Positions 1 to 7,210 of a stretch of 64,000 bases of DNA are shown here, in pieces. The notes under the pieces were generated by a model, which was not told where the DNA came from, did not search any database, and saw only the letters and a program-made list of their open reading frames with translations. This stretch comes from Chrysogorgia sp. JL179-B06 (lineage: Eukaryota > Cnidaria > Anthozoa > Scleralcyonacea > Chrysogorgiidae). Made by a program: the position numbers and the translations under genes. Numbering within the stretch: position 1 is the stretch's first letter; every line of letters starts with the position of its first letter. The stretch lies in the NCBI GenBank assembly GCA_035772405.1, contig JAYKKM010000148.1:966501-1030500 (forward strand), written 5' to 3'.

Positions 1-192
1 ATGCCTTCTCACGATGGGTTTGTACCTAGTGTAAGTGTCCTGCGCTGTCAACCATTCTTTCACTGTTTTTCTAGTTACTTTCAATCTGTCTCCCAATGCA
101 CTTTGATACAATTTCTCTACACCACTGTACCCTGTCTTAGGATTATAATAGATGTCTCTCAACCCTTGTTCTGTTTCCACACCAAGCTCCAT
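1..192 (-). CDS. Polinton-type integrase, N-terminal 64 residues (runs off left edge)
   Basis: An open frame on the minus strand starts at ATG 192 and stays open to base 1. The visible part contains IYYNPKTGYSGVEKLYQ, then KVTRKTVKEWLTAQDTYT. This is the helix-turn-helix-like N-terminus typical of Polinton/Maverick integrases, where a YYxPKTGYSG block is followed by VKxWLxxQDTYT. The catalytic DDE core and chromodomain would lie left of base 1. The family inserts the linear element into host DNA. The start lies 5 bases after the stop of the upstream gene on the same strand, so the two are probably co-expressed. Calling this integrase rests on recognising the N-terminal block only. Confidence 0.75.
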   Translation of the reverse strand, partial: MELGVETEQGLRDIYYNPKTGYSGVEKLYQSALGDRLKVTRKTVKEWLTAQDTYTRYKPIVRRH

Positions 193-197
193 ATAAT

Positions 198-896
198 TCA
201 CACAATATACAGTTCCAATAACACCGCACCAATTTTGAGACTATCGTTATTTGGTTTGACGCGAAATGTCATACTCGAGTAAACACCTTTTTTAATACTT
301 ACCTTAGACTCAATGTCCACATGACGTTGCACTGACCCTTTCAAAGACTGCTCAGTGGGTATTGGCAACGTTGCGATCACATTGCTACGCTTCCCATCAA
401 TACCCACATTGCTTTCGGGGTCAACAATGTCACATAAGATTTCTATGTACCTCAGACCTCTATACATGTCGACCTCGTTTGGACTGACGTACCACTTTGA
501 GTCACCCTTAATCACCCTATCCTCCGCGAAACCAAGTAGAGGTCCAACGCCACCAAACATAGTTGGGACACTAACCTTAACCATACACCTACTTGTGAAT
601 TCTACTCTCTTTATCTCAAGATCTATCTTTTTTATTTTAAAGGTTTGCTCTAAGATTCCGACCATTGTCTTGAAGTTAGCATACCTCCCCTCCGCTCCCC
701 CAATCACTGTATAAGCAGTCCCAGGGTTGCTCGGCCTGAAGACACTAACGACATCACCACGTCTTACGTTATGGTAGTCCCAAAACACAGTAGCTGTCTT
801 GACCATAATGTATGGGTTATCGTGCATGATCATCACACTGTTGTCGAAGGACACAACTTTCTCTACACCTTCAATGAATACCGTCAACTTTCGCAT
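198..896 (-). CDS. Putative element virion protein (232 aa), unrecognised
   Basis: The open frame reaches 1031, but I choose the ATG at 896 (protein begins MRKLTVFIEG). It follows a TATA-like palindrome, and the longer version would overlap the coding start of the divergent gene. The product looks beta-rich, with many alternating hydrophobic residues, and has no cysteine clusters or membrane segments. Its C-terminal third contains RYIEILCDIVDPES, then a serine/threonine-rich stretch ending LKIGAVLLELYIV. A small jelly-roll or penton-like capsid protein would fit its size and its place next to the integrase, but that is inference. No function is shown by motif. Confidence 0.6.
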   Translation of the reverse strand: MRKLTVFIEGVEKVVSFDNSVMIMHDNPYIMVKTATVFWDYHNVRRGDVVSVFRPSNPGTAYTVIGGAEGRYANFKTMVGILEQTFKIKKIDLEIKRVEFTSRCMVKVSVPTMFGGVGPLLGFAEDRVIKGDSKWYVSPNEVDMYRGLRYIEILCDIVDPESNVGIDGKRSNVIATLPIPTEQSLKGSVQRHVDIESKVSIKKGVYSSMTFRVKPNNDSLKIGAVLLELYIV

Positions 897-920
897 TATG
901 TATAACATACAGTATGTTAT
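897..920. promoter_or_regulatory. Palindromic divergent promoter
   Basis: The 24 bases between the two divergent ATGs (896 minus, 921 plus) contain a perfect palindrome with arms ATAACATAC and GTATGTTAT around one base (902-920). Each gene therefore has the same TATAACATA-like box right before its start codon. The minus-strand zinc-finger gene starting at 6025 is preceded by TATAACATA as well. A shared, bidirectional initiator is the simplest reading. Confidence 0.55.
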
Positions 921-2417
921 ATGCAGAAAGCCCTTCGTGATTACTATGGAAAGTACTACAAACTCGCGATGGCTAACACATCGAAGGCTGCACACGACGC
1001 AAAGGCAGACCTCATCAAAAAGTACCCCCACGCCACTTTAAGCAAATTCGAGTTCTATCCAAATATTTTGCAAGATGGTAAGATCATGAGTGTCGACGTG
1101 TATTTCAGAAACAACGACGTCCTCAGCACGGACATAACCAGCACAACCTTCAAAAATGATAAAAACATGTGGAAGTGGCTACACAATAGTAAGTTCCCAA
1201 TAATATGGCGAGGTGGTGGAACTATCCAACCACTACCAAAAGGTCATAAGAACCACTGGGGGCTTTGGGACGGTTATCCAACAGAAAACGTGTTAAATTA
1301 TCCAGTGAATAACTTTAAAGTTTTTGTTAACCAAAATAGCTACTTCATGTCGAAGCTGCCAACCTTGCGAGTCACCACGTCAAAGACAAAATCAGAGTGG
1401 GATGACAACGAATCTTACTATCGCGTTGTGTTTGCGACGTATTGTGCGAGTTTCTGTTGTGGGGTGTCACTGCAACATTTATCAGTGTCACAAGAAGTTC
1501 ACCCTGTGGTCACAAGTGTGATGAGATTTCATTTGTACTTCACCATTAGGAGACTTCTCAGAAGAATGGAGGGTGGTGAGACCATGAAATCAATAAGTAG
1601 AGAATTTAACGCTTATGAGTTGTATGGCAAGATTTCCAAGATTCCCAGAAAACATTATTACCAGAATAAAGTCCTGAGCGATGGCACTTTAGGCGAATCT
1701 AGAGTCTTCACACTCAACGACGTTCAGAATGATTACAAACGATACGTTGCGCGATTGTCAGACGGTTTTACTAACATTGGACTGCAATATCTAAATCAGA
1801 GCATAGAAGCCTTTGTGTACTCCACACTTGGTGCGCAAGCGAGAACACGTGTGTCAGTCGTTGGTGGTTCTGCAGGAAGTCTAGAAACCCAACAAGAATT
1901 CCGCAAGTTGTTTTCTGACAGTGTTATTCAGTATGACGTGTCGACGTGGATTCTCAACATGAATAAATCGATTAGAGACACCAACGTTGTTCAAAATCTT
2001 GCAGTGTCGCCAAGTACATGGTTAATGCCGAGTAACCTAGTGATACTCAAGAATAAAATCGCTGGGTACAACAACTTATTAAAGATTGCCACAGAGTCCA
2101 TGAAGTTTGGAGTGAACACCCGCTTGAATGCAACAACACCAACAATTACGGCTAAAAAAGTCCACCAAGAAAATGTGGTGACTCACTCATTAGTGGTGCC
2201 AACGAATCTTGTGAAGAAAAAAGCTCACCAAGAAAGTGTGGTGACATCAACTAATCTTGTGGCTAAAAAAGTTTACCAAGAAAACGTGACACCACTTCCT
2301 GTGAGAAAAACAGTGGCCACCACCACAAGTAAGTCAGACACCACGACAACATTGGCGATAATCTTAGGGTTCTCAGCGGTCTCTGGCTATCTGCTAACCA
2401 AATACACCTTGAAGTAG
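921..2417 (+). CDS. Large element protein with C-terminal membrane anchor (498 aa), unrecognised
   Basis: The frame opens at ATG 921 directly after the palindromic promoter. The N-terminal half holds a tryptophan-rich block (WRGGGTIQPLPKGH, then NHWGLWDGYP and YPVNNFKVFVNQNSY). The middle is a mixed globular region with YRVVFATYCASFCCGV. Roughly residues 405-470 contain three imperfect repeats of the type AKKVHQENV separated by serine/threonine-rich linkers. The last 22 residues are a hydrophobic helix with a basic end (TLAIILGFSAVSGYLLTKY). The layout suggests a tail-anchored virion or membrane-remodelling protein. It is followed after 2 bases by the fibre-like gene, so the two look like one operon-like block. 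No known family is claimed. Confidence 0.6.
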   Translation: MQKALRDYYGKYYKLAMANTSKAAHDAKADLIKKYPHATLSKFEFYPNILQDGKIMSVDVYFRNNDVLSTDITSTTFKNDKNMWKWLHNSKFPIIWRGGGTIQPLPKGHKNHWGLWDGYPTENVLNYPVNNFKVFVNQNSYFMSKLPTLRVTTSKTKSEWDDNESYYRVVFATYCASFCCGVSLQHLSVSQEVHPVVTSVMRFHLYFTIRRLLRRMEGGETMKSISREFNAYELYGKISKIPRKHYYQNKVLSDGTLGESRVFTLNDVQNDYKRYVARLSDGFTNIGLQYLNQSIEAFVYSTLGAQARTRVSVVGGSAGSLETQQEFRKLFSDSVIQYDVSTWILNMNKSIRDTNVVQNLAVSPSTWLMPSNLVILKNKIAGYNNLLKIATESMKFGVNTRLNATTPTITAKKVHQENVVTHSLVVPTNLVKKKAHQESVVTSTNLVAKKVYQENVTPLPVRKTVATTTSKSDTTTTLAIILGFSAVSGYLLTKYTLK

Positions 2418-2419
2418 TA

Positions 2420-3370
2420 ATGAGTCTAAACTATGGGTATGAGTCTGACGACCCTCACGATAAAATACTAAAGAGAACGAAAAGGCATCTGGACGAAGAT
2501 CCCAAATTAAGCGCGACCGGTGGAAGGATGTCTGGACTAATAGACATGCAAGGCTCAGCAATAAAAAACGTAGCAGACCCAGTCGACGACTCAGACGCTA
2601 CCAATAAAAGAACTCTAGAGCAATTGCTATCAAGCTACCTCAAGAGTCAGTCCTACAATGTTGTGCTCGACTTCAACGTTAGCACACACGCCTTGAAAAA
2701 CGTGGAATTTCACACCAATGGTTCAAACAAAGTGAAAGCCATTGGTGAAACAAGTAAATTAGTGCAAAACAACCCGGCTTATGGTCCCATTATCGGCATC
2801 AGCGGTGTAAGCCAAAGTTTTCTATCCCCTGTGTTAACACCAATCCCACTTGAGTCAGGTCTCCATTTTAACTGCCCCAGTATGCAATGGTGTGATCTCT
2901 CCATTTTTGTTGTGGTGAGGTTACCTACTCGCACCGCTGGATCAAATTGGGAGACAATTATATCAAACGATGACGGTCAGTGGGATAAGTTCATAGGGTA
3001 CAAGACTGGTATGACTAATGGACTCGCGTATGGTGGCAGCGTCCCAGCAATGGAGAGCATATGCACTATTCCGAGTGGCGTTGACCTCACCAAAATGCAT
3101 ATGATATCGATACACTGGCAAATGAGCAACTCACATGTCAGGGTCAACAACGTTAAGTCAACCGATTCAGACTTCGTAGCAAATATGAAAAAGATAGGCA
3201 CACCCTATGGAACAATTTTTGGAATACACCGACCAAGAATACCACTCGCACCTTATGCGTACCCATCGCTGATAGAATTCTATGGTGTGAAAATCGTGAG
3301 TGGTTACATGGCGAACCGAGACATCATAATCATGGGTGGAGAAATGATGAAGGAATATAATGTAAAGTAA
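2420..3370 (+). CDS. Fibre-like protein with phage-collar-type motif and possible lectin fold (316 aa)
   Basis: Residues about 33-68 read as a tail-fibre collar repeat: RMSGLIDMQGSAIKNVADP then DDSDATNKRTLE. In phage fibres the pattern is M-x-G-x-x-I-x-N-[LV]-x-x-P followed by DA-x-NK. The rest (about 140-316) is beta-rich with spaced tryptophans and glycines, as in concanavalin A-like/LamG domains, and ends with EFYGVKIVSGYM. The likely role is a receptor- or glycan-binding fibre on the particle. It starts 2 bases after the upstream stop, and its stop codon abuts the next ATG. The collar motif is seen directly; the lectin fold and attachment role are inference. Confidence 0.6.
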   Translation: MSLNYGYESDDPHDKILKRTKRHLDEDPKLSATGGRMSGLIDMQGSAIKNVADPVDDSDATNKRTLEQLLSSYLKSQSYNVVLDFNVSTHALKNVEFHTNGSNKVKAIGETSKLVQNNPAYGPIIGISGVSQSFLSPVLTPIPLESGLHFNCPSMQWCDLSIFVVVRLPTRTAGSNWETIISNDDGQWDKFIGYKTGMTNGLAYGGSVPAMESICTIPSGVDLTKMHMISIHWQMSNSHVRVNNVKSTDSDFVANMKKIGTPYGTIFGIHRPRIPLAPYAYPSLIEFYGVKIVSGYMANRDIIIMGGEMMKEYNVK

Positions 3371-3577
3371 ATGGGAGCATGTATTTCGAGACCCCACGAA
3401 ATATATAAAATAAATAAAACGACTGACCACATGTTAAAAGCTGGTGGATCATTTGGTCGCGGTGACGTTACTCTCGAGCTCCACGCTGAGATTGGTATGA
3501 GGTCTAAAAAGACTTACGGCAAACCTATTATGTTACCAGAATCAGACACTGTGGGAGTGGTAGAGGACGTGACCTAA
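3371..3577 (+). CDS. Small protein with N-myristoylation-type start (68 aa)
   Basis: The ATG abuts the stop of the fibre-like gene with no gap. The protein starts MGACIS, which fits the N-myristoyltransferase consensus (Gly2, small residue, Ser6) and adds a palmitoylatable cysteine at position 4. The remainder is polar, with no membrane segment. Lipid-modified small virion proteins are known in several large DNA virus families, so membrane targeting during assembly is plausible here. No homologue is recognised. Confidence 0.55.
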   Translation: MGACISRPHEIYKINKTTDHMLKAGGSFGRGDVTLELHAEIGMRSKKTYGKPIMLPESDTVGVVEDVT

Positions 3578-3583
3578 GTTATA

Positions 3584-3724
3584 ATGGGTTGGCTTAGGAA
3601 ACTGGTTCGTAACATTAGAAACTTTTTCAGACGACGTAGAAAATTGAAGACTAATAAAACACATCTGATGCGTTGGTACGCAACAAACCAAATCTATAAA
3701 AAACCTAACACCCACGTCGAATAG
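3584..3724 (+). CDS. Very basic 46-residue protein
   Basis: A short frame starts 6 bases after the previous stop, behind TTATA and an ATG at 3584. It begins MGWLRKLVRNIRNFFRRRRK, an amphipathic, arginine-rich helix, and ends at TAG 3722-3724. The Gly2 start is shared with the upstream neighbour. Its position in the run of tightly spaced genes and its promoter-like upstream box support it as real. A DNA-condensing core peptide or membrane-active peptide would fit. It could also be a chance frame, because it is short. Confidence 0.45.
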   Translation: MGWLRKLVRNIRNFFRRRRKLKTNKTHLMRWYATNQIYKKPNTHVE

Positions 3725-3752
3725 TTTTTTTGTAGGAGACTATAATATAGCG

Positions 3753-4520
3753 ATGACCTCCACAGCGCTTCGATTATTCGACTTCGATGGCCACCAAATC
3801 ACAACGGTCGTGGACAATGGTGAAATATGGTTCAAAGCAGGAGAAGTCGCGAGCGCTCTAGGTTATGCTCGACCAAAAGATGCAGTGCACGACCACGTCG
3901 AACCTGATTGCAAAACGAAGATAGAGCAGGCCTCGTTTATCAACGAACTTGGGGTCTACTCATTGACGTTCTCGAGTAAATTGGAGCGCGCGAAACACTT
4001 TGGAAGGTGGGTGCACTCAGAGGTCTTACCAAGCGTTAGAAAAAGTTTAGCTGACGTCGGTCTCAAACACAATCAATTTAAAATGATCACTGAGTTCGAC
4101 CTTCACACGAAAGTTGTTGGTTTTCTTAGGAAATATTATCCAGAAGCTATTTTGATAGCCGCTTGTGGTGAAAATCAAGACACCTCGAGTAAAAGAATAA
4201 ACTCGTGGAAAAAAGGTTACCAACGTGGAACACCTGACTTAGTTATTGCCAATGCAAACCGACAGCACAGTGGGCTCGTGATTGAGTTCAAGAATCCAGG
4301 CGGTACAGGCAAGACGTCCAAAGAGCAGGAGTCTCTGCTACTCAGATATAAATCCGCTGGTTATCTAACACTCTTGTGTGAGTCATACGACGACGCTATT
4401 ACCACGATAATAAAATATTTCTTTGACGTTGGGTTTCAGTGCTCTCACTGCCTTCGTAAATTTAAAAATAAATCAGCGTTGAGTAACCACGAGAGACGCT
4501 ACTGTAAAGAGACTTTTTAG
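3753..4520 (+). CDS. Bro-N / VRR-NUC nuclease / zinc-finger fusion protein (255 aa)
   Basis: Residues 1-100 form a Bro-N (baculovirus repeated ORF) DNA-binding domain: WFKAGEVASALGYARPKDAV, then INELGVYSLTFSSKLERA and GRWVHSEVLPSVRK. Residues about 112-224 match the VRR-NUC nuclease pattern: an N-terminal Glu (E114), GTPDLVIA with D162, VIEFK with E178 and K180, then the EQESLLLRYKSAGY helix. The C-terminus is a C2HC finger (C230, C233, H246, C251). VRR-NUC enzymes cut branched DNA structures, so a role in replication-intermediate resolution or recombination is likely. The upstream region carries TATAATATA ending 3 bases before the ATG. Bro-N joined to VRR-NUC and a finger in one polypeptide is unusual. 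Confidence 0.8.
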   Translation: MTSTALRLFDFDGHQITTVVDNGEIWFKAGEVASALGYARPKDAVHDHVEPDCKTKIEQASFINELGVYSLTFSSKLERAKHFGRWVHSEVLPSVRKSLADVGLKHNQFKMITEFDLHTKVVGFLRKYYPEAILIAACGENQDTSSKRINSWKKGYQRGTPDLVIANANRQHSGLVIEFKNPGGTGKTSKEQESLLLRYKSAGYLTLLCESYDDAITTIIKYFFDVGFQCSHCLRKFKNKSALSNHERRYCKETF

Positions 4521-4737
4521 ACAGCGAGTGATAAGTCGAATTAGCACTCGTTCTCATTGTTGAGACGACACTTGAGGTGACAACTGCTCTAACGTTTTTA
4601 AAAGATATTTTTTTAACTTGATAAAGGTGTCTGTGAAGATTTCTCTGACCACTGTGTGAAAAAATGTTTCTACGGTACATTGGACGCTTCATGTGACCAA
4701 TGTCTAAATTTAAAAAGTGGGGTATTCGAGAACACCC

Positions 4738-5307
4738 TTAATTTTGTGTGGAAGGATGATGACGTCTGCACACTGCACGATATTGCTCAGCACCACCAAC
4801 GAATGATGGTCCTGGGTTGTATCTCCAATTGAATGGCGCTTCAACAGTTGTTCCGTAAGTGTCACGACAAACGGCGCAATACGCTTTTAGAAATGTGATG
4901 TCGTCTGCCACTGGGAACAGTGTGTCGAGCTCACCAAGTCTTTTTAAATGCTCTGTTGTTATGAGACCACAAATAATGACGTGAATGCCAGCTTTAATGT
5001 ATTCACGGGTAACTGACAGATCAGAGTACCAATGGCCCTCATCAATGCCAATGACGTCATAGTCAGCTATCTCGGAAGAACTTGGAAGGTTGGTGATTAA
5101 CTTCGCAGGTAAACTGTCTGATCCGACAACAATGGTCTGACGATGTGTGGAGAACGCGTGGTCAGTTCGCCTAGTGTCACCTGTGTTGTTCATGTAGAGG
5201 ACTTTGAGCCCTGATTTACTCAACGCGACTAACCTGCGGAGAGTCTCTGTTGTTTTTCCTGCAAACATGGGACCAATCACGATTTCTAGTTTACCGATTT
5301 TCTTCAT
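4738..5307 (-). CDS. tk: TK1-type thymidine kinase (189 aa)
   Basis: The protein phosphorylates thymidine to TMP in the salvage pathway. The P-loop GPMFAGKT lies at residues 12-19. The catalytic Glu sits in the VIGIDEGHW block (E90). The structural zinc site is built from C143, C146 and C180 plus a terminal histidine, and the thymidine-binding FVGGAEQY segment lies at 169-176. The 189-residue length is typical for compact viral and bacterial type II kinases, without the C-terminal tail of animal TK1. The start overlaps the end of the upstream minus-strand gene by 17 bases. A GTATA box precedes the ATG. It probably raises nucleotide supply for element replication. Confidence 0.93.
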   Translation of the reverse strand: MKKIGKLEIVIGPMFAGKTTETLRRLVALSKSGLKVLYMNNTGDTRRTDHAFSTHRQTIVVGSDSLPAKLITNLPSSSEIADYDVIGIDEGHWYSDLSVTREYIKAGIHVIICGLITTEHLKRLGELDTLFPVADDITFLKAYCAVCRDTYGTTVEAPFNWRYNPGPSFVGGAEQYRAVCRRHHPSTQN

Positions 5308-6025
5308 GGTTACTATACCTCCAGAGAAATGTTCTCTCCTGTTGCGGCAACTGTTGCTCGTTGTTAAATATCCGCTGGAGCTCTAAGTTTTCAAGATGGG
5401 ACTTCGAGCTCTCGTGTCTCAAGCGATGCAGTGGGTCGTTGGTGGCCACACCGCATGGGTGACAGGTGTACGCGTTTTCATCTCTCGCAAAGTGTCTGTG
5501 GGCGGGCGAGAGTACGTGGTCCCTGATATCATCCGCACCCAGTATCTCATTACACCCCACCTTGCAAACGTGAACGTCGCGGTTCGCAGCGAGCTCTAGC
5601 CACGCTTTGGCTTTGGTTGGGCATGGTCTCCACATAAGGGTCGCTAAGAACACTTGGAGGAAGTTACCGAGTAATGTAGCTGTGGACTCACAAGGGTTGT
5701 TCAAGTAGACGTCACTCGCTAACATAAGGTACTTGAATGATGAGTAACACCACACAGGGATTATGCTAGCTAACACACCAGCGAGCTCGTTGGCTCTGTC
5801 TTCTCGAAGATCGATCCAAGCGTCGAGAAGATACCTCGTATGGCGGACCTGAGAGCCAAGCCGTTTTGGTGGTCCTTCAGGGTCGGGGTCGAACATTGTG
5901 TATGTTGAGAAGTACTCGTTTAAGACGATAGGTCCAGAGGCGCCTTGTAGGGTGGGCACACTGACAAAGGCTGTTCTCAACATGTTGGCAATATCTTCTT
6001 CGCTGATTTCTCTGGCTTGAGTCAT
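5291..6025 (-). CDS. Protein with two C-terminal zinc fingers (244 aa), unrecognised
   Basis: The frame starts at ATG 6025 behind GAGTATAACATA and overlaps the thymidine kinase start. The N-terminal two thirds are helical and hydrophobic in places, without clear membrane segments. The C-terminus has two cysteine/histidine clusters: C154, C158, H170, H176, and then C188, C191, H204, H210. The second resembles a U1-like or BED-like finger (CxxC, 12 residues, HxxxxxH). Such fingers bind nucleic acid. The function is unknown; its link to the kinase suggests an early or replicative role. Confidence 0.6.
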   Translation of the reverse strand: MTQAREISEEDIANMLRTAFVSVPTLQGASGPIVLNEYFSTYTMFDPDPEGPPKRLGSQVRHTRYLLDAWIDLREDRANELAGVLASIIPVWCYSSFKYLMLASDVYLNNPCESTATLLGNFLQVFLATLMWRPCPTKAKAWLELAANRDVHVCKVGCNEILGADDIRDHVLSPAHRHFARDENAYTCHPCGVATNDPLHRLRHESSKSHLENLELQRIFNNEQQLPQQERTFLWRYSNHEENR

Positions 6026-6156
6026 TATGTTATACTCTCAGAAAAAATCCTAATTTTTTAGTGCGTTTGGTCTGGAACTGTGAGATACCTGTGAGGTCAT
6101 CTGTGAGACACCTGTGAGGTCATCTGTGAGTAAGATAACACGTGATAATGTATTAG
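6026..6156. promoter_or_regulatory. Divergent intergenic region with direct repeats
   Basis: The region separates the leftward zinc-finger gene (ATG 6025) from the rightward gene at 6157. It contains about two and a half direct copies of ACCTGTGAGGTCATCTGTGA-like units between about 6079 and 6131. AT-rich TATAACATA and GATAATGTATT boxes lie next to the two start codons. Repeat-bearing divergent promoters of this form often bind a regulator; which one is unknown. Confidence 0.5.
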
Positions 6157-6501
6157 ATGGTTGAGGACTCACAGACGGCTGTCGACGCTAAGATCACGGC
6201 TGATGTGAAAAGTGTTAAGGTGAAGGACCCAAAGCGCGTCGCTGCTGGTAAAAAGTTGGCTGAGATATCGAAAGCTGCGAAAGAAAAGAAAATGCGTGAA
6301 ATGATAGTCAACGAAGAACAGGGTAGTGAGTGGAGCTATGGATATGTTGTCGGAACACTTGGTGTAATCATCGCTGGTGCTTCACTATGGTACACAATTA
6401 GCAGTGAAAAAGAGACACAACTGGAACCCGCGAGCACTGTGGTTAGCGCGTCAGAAAGCCATAGAACTTGTCGTCCAGCGTTAGACACGTTTGATTCTTA
6501 A
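6157..6501 (+). CDS. Small single-pass membrane protein (114 aa)
   Basis: A lysine-rich N-terminus (DPKRVAAGKKLAEISKAAKE at about 24-43) precedes one hydrophobic helix (YGYVVGTLGVIIAGASLWYT, about 61-80) and a polar tail. The ATG follows GATAATGTATTAG. It heads a run of three small membrane genes just before the zinc-ribbon and polymerase genes, which suggests a virion inner-membrane or assembly role. The family is not recognised. Confidence 0.55.
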   Translation: MVEDSQTAVDAKITADVKSVKVKDPKRVAAGKKLAEISKAAKEKKMREMIVNEEQGSEWSYGYVVGTLGVIIAGASLWYTISSEKETQLEPASTVVSASESHRTCRPALDTFDS

Positions 6502-6524
6502 ACAAAACACACGACAATGTATAT

Positions 6525-6761
6525 ATGTCCGCGATCGATCGAAAAGAACTTATGAACGAACTGTATGATGCGCTACTTGTTACGACTGGTGCTGTGGCAG
6601 TGAGTATGATTTCTAAAAAGGCTTTGGGAGAACCATTGGGAACACCAGAGACAGTTAAAGGCACAGTGAAACTTGCTGCAGCTGTTGGTGCAGGAACGCT
6701 GCTAGTAAAATGGCTGCAATCAAAAAAGTGGATACCGACAGATCCATTCAAATCAACGTAA
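6525..6761 (+). CDS. Small hydrophobic protein with two predicted membrane helices (78 aa)
   Basis: Two hydrophobic stretches, ALLVTTGAVAVSMI and VKLAAAVGAGTLLVKWL, are separated by a short turn containing GEPLGTPETV. The N-terminus is acidic and polar, and the C-terminus is basic. An AATGTATAT box precedes the ATG. It sits between two other small membrane-type genes. Function unknown; a minor membrane or capsid-associated protein is plausible. Confidence 0.5.
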   Translation: MSAIDRKELMNELYDALLVTTGAVAVSMISKKALGEPLGTPETVKGTVKLAAAVGAGTLLVKWLQSKKWIPTDPFKST

Positions 6762-6765
6762 GTTA

Positions 6766-7185
6766 ATGGTGAGTGTTGTGGCTGGAGGGATTTTTAATGC
6801 AGTGGCTTTTGCAGGCGCTGGTTTTATGTTTTCAAAGTTCAATCATTCAGGTTACGAAGCTGAGATGAAAAGACATAACCATGCGTTGGAACAGTTAGCC
6901 AGTGCGAAAGAAATGTGGTACGAAAATGAAGTCGCTAAAAAAGATCAGATTCAGCGCTTGCGACAACAGCTCTCAGATGCTAATGCTGACATCAATGACA
7001 CAAACCACGCGTTGGAAGAACTTAGAAGCGTAATGACCATACGGTACAGCGGACGAGTGTTCACTGACCTCCCGAAGATTGCGGATTACTACCAACCGAG
7101 TGCGGAAATGAAGGAATACCAATTATTGTTTGTTAGCGCGCTAGGTTTGGGTAGTGGAATAGCGGTACGGGTGCTAACTCAGTAA
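6766..7185 (+). CDS. Membrane/coiled-coil protein (139 aa)
   Basis: A hydrophobic N-terminus (SVVAGGIFNAVAFAGAGFMF) is followed by a long charged heptad-rich region at about 29-105 (for example IQRLRQQLSDANADI), predicted to be coiled coil. The C-terminus is again hydrophobic (LLFVSALGLGSGIAV). It starts 4 bases after the upstream stop. A spacer or spike-like virion component, or a membrane organiser, would fit. No homologue is claimed. Confidence 0.5.
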   Translation: MVSVVAGGIFNAVAFAGAGFMFSKFNHSGYEAEMKRHNHALEQLASAKEMWYENEVAKKDQIQRLRQQLSDANADINDTNHALEELRSVMTIRYSGRVFTDLPKIADYYQPSAEMKEYQLLFVSALGLGSGIAVRVLTQ

Positions 7186-7210
7186 AAAAAATGTTGGAGT
7201 AGTATAAGCG

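Noticed and set aside
198..1031. Longer version of the minus-strand gene starting at 1031
   Set aside because: It would run through the promoter palindrome and the coding start of the divergent gene. The ATG at 896 follows a TATAACATA-type box like other element genes.
4612..4830. Cysteine-rich open stretch on the plus strand (VCEDFSDHCVKKCFYGTL)
   Set aside because: It has no ATG in a good position and overlaps the 3' end of the thymidine kinase on the other strand. I cannot support it as a gene.
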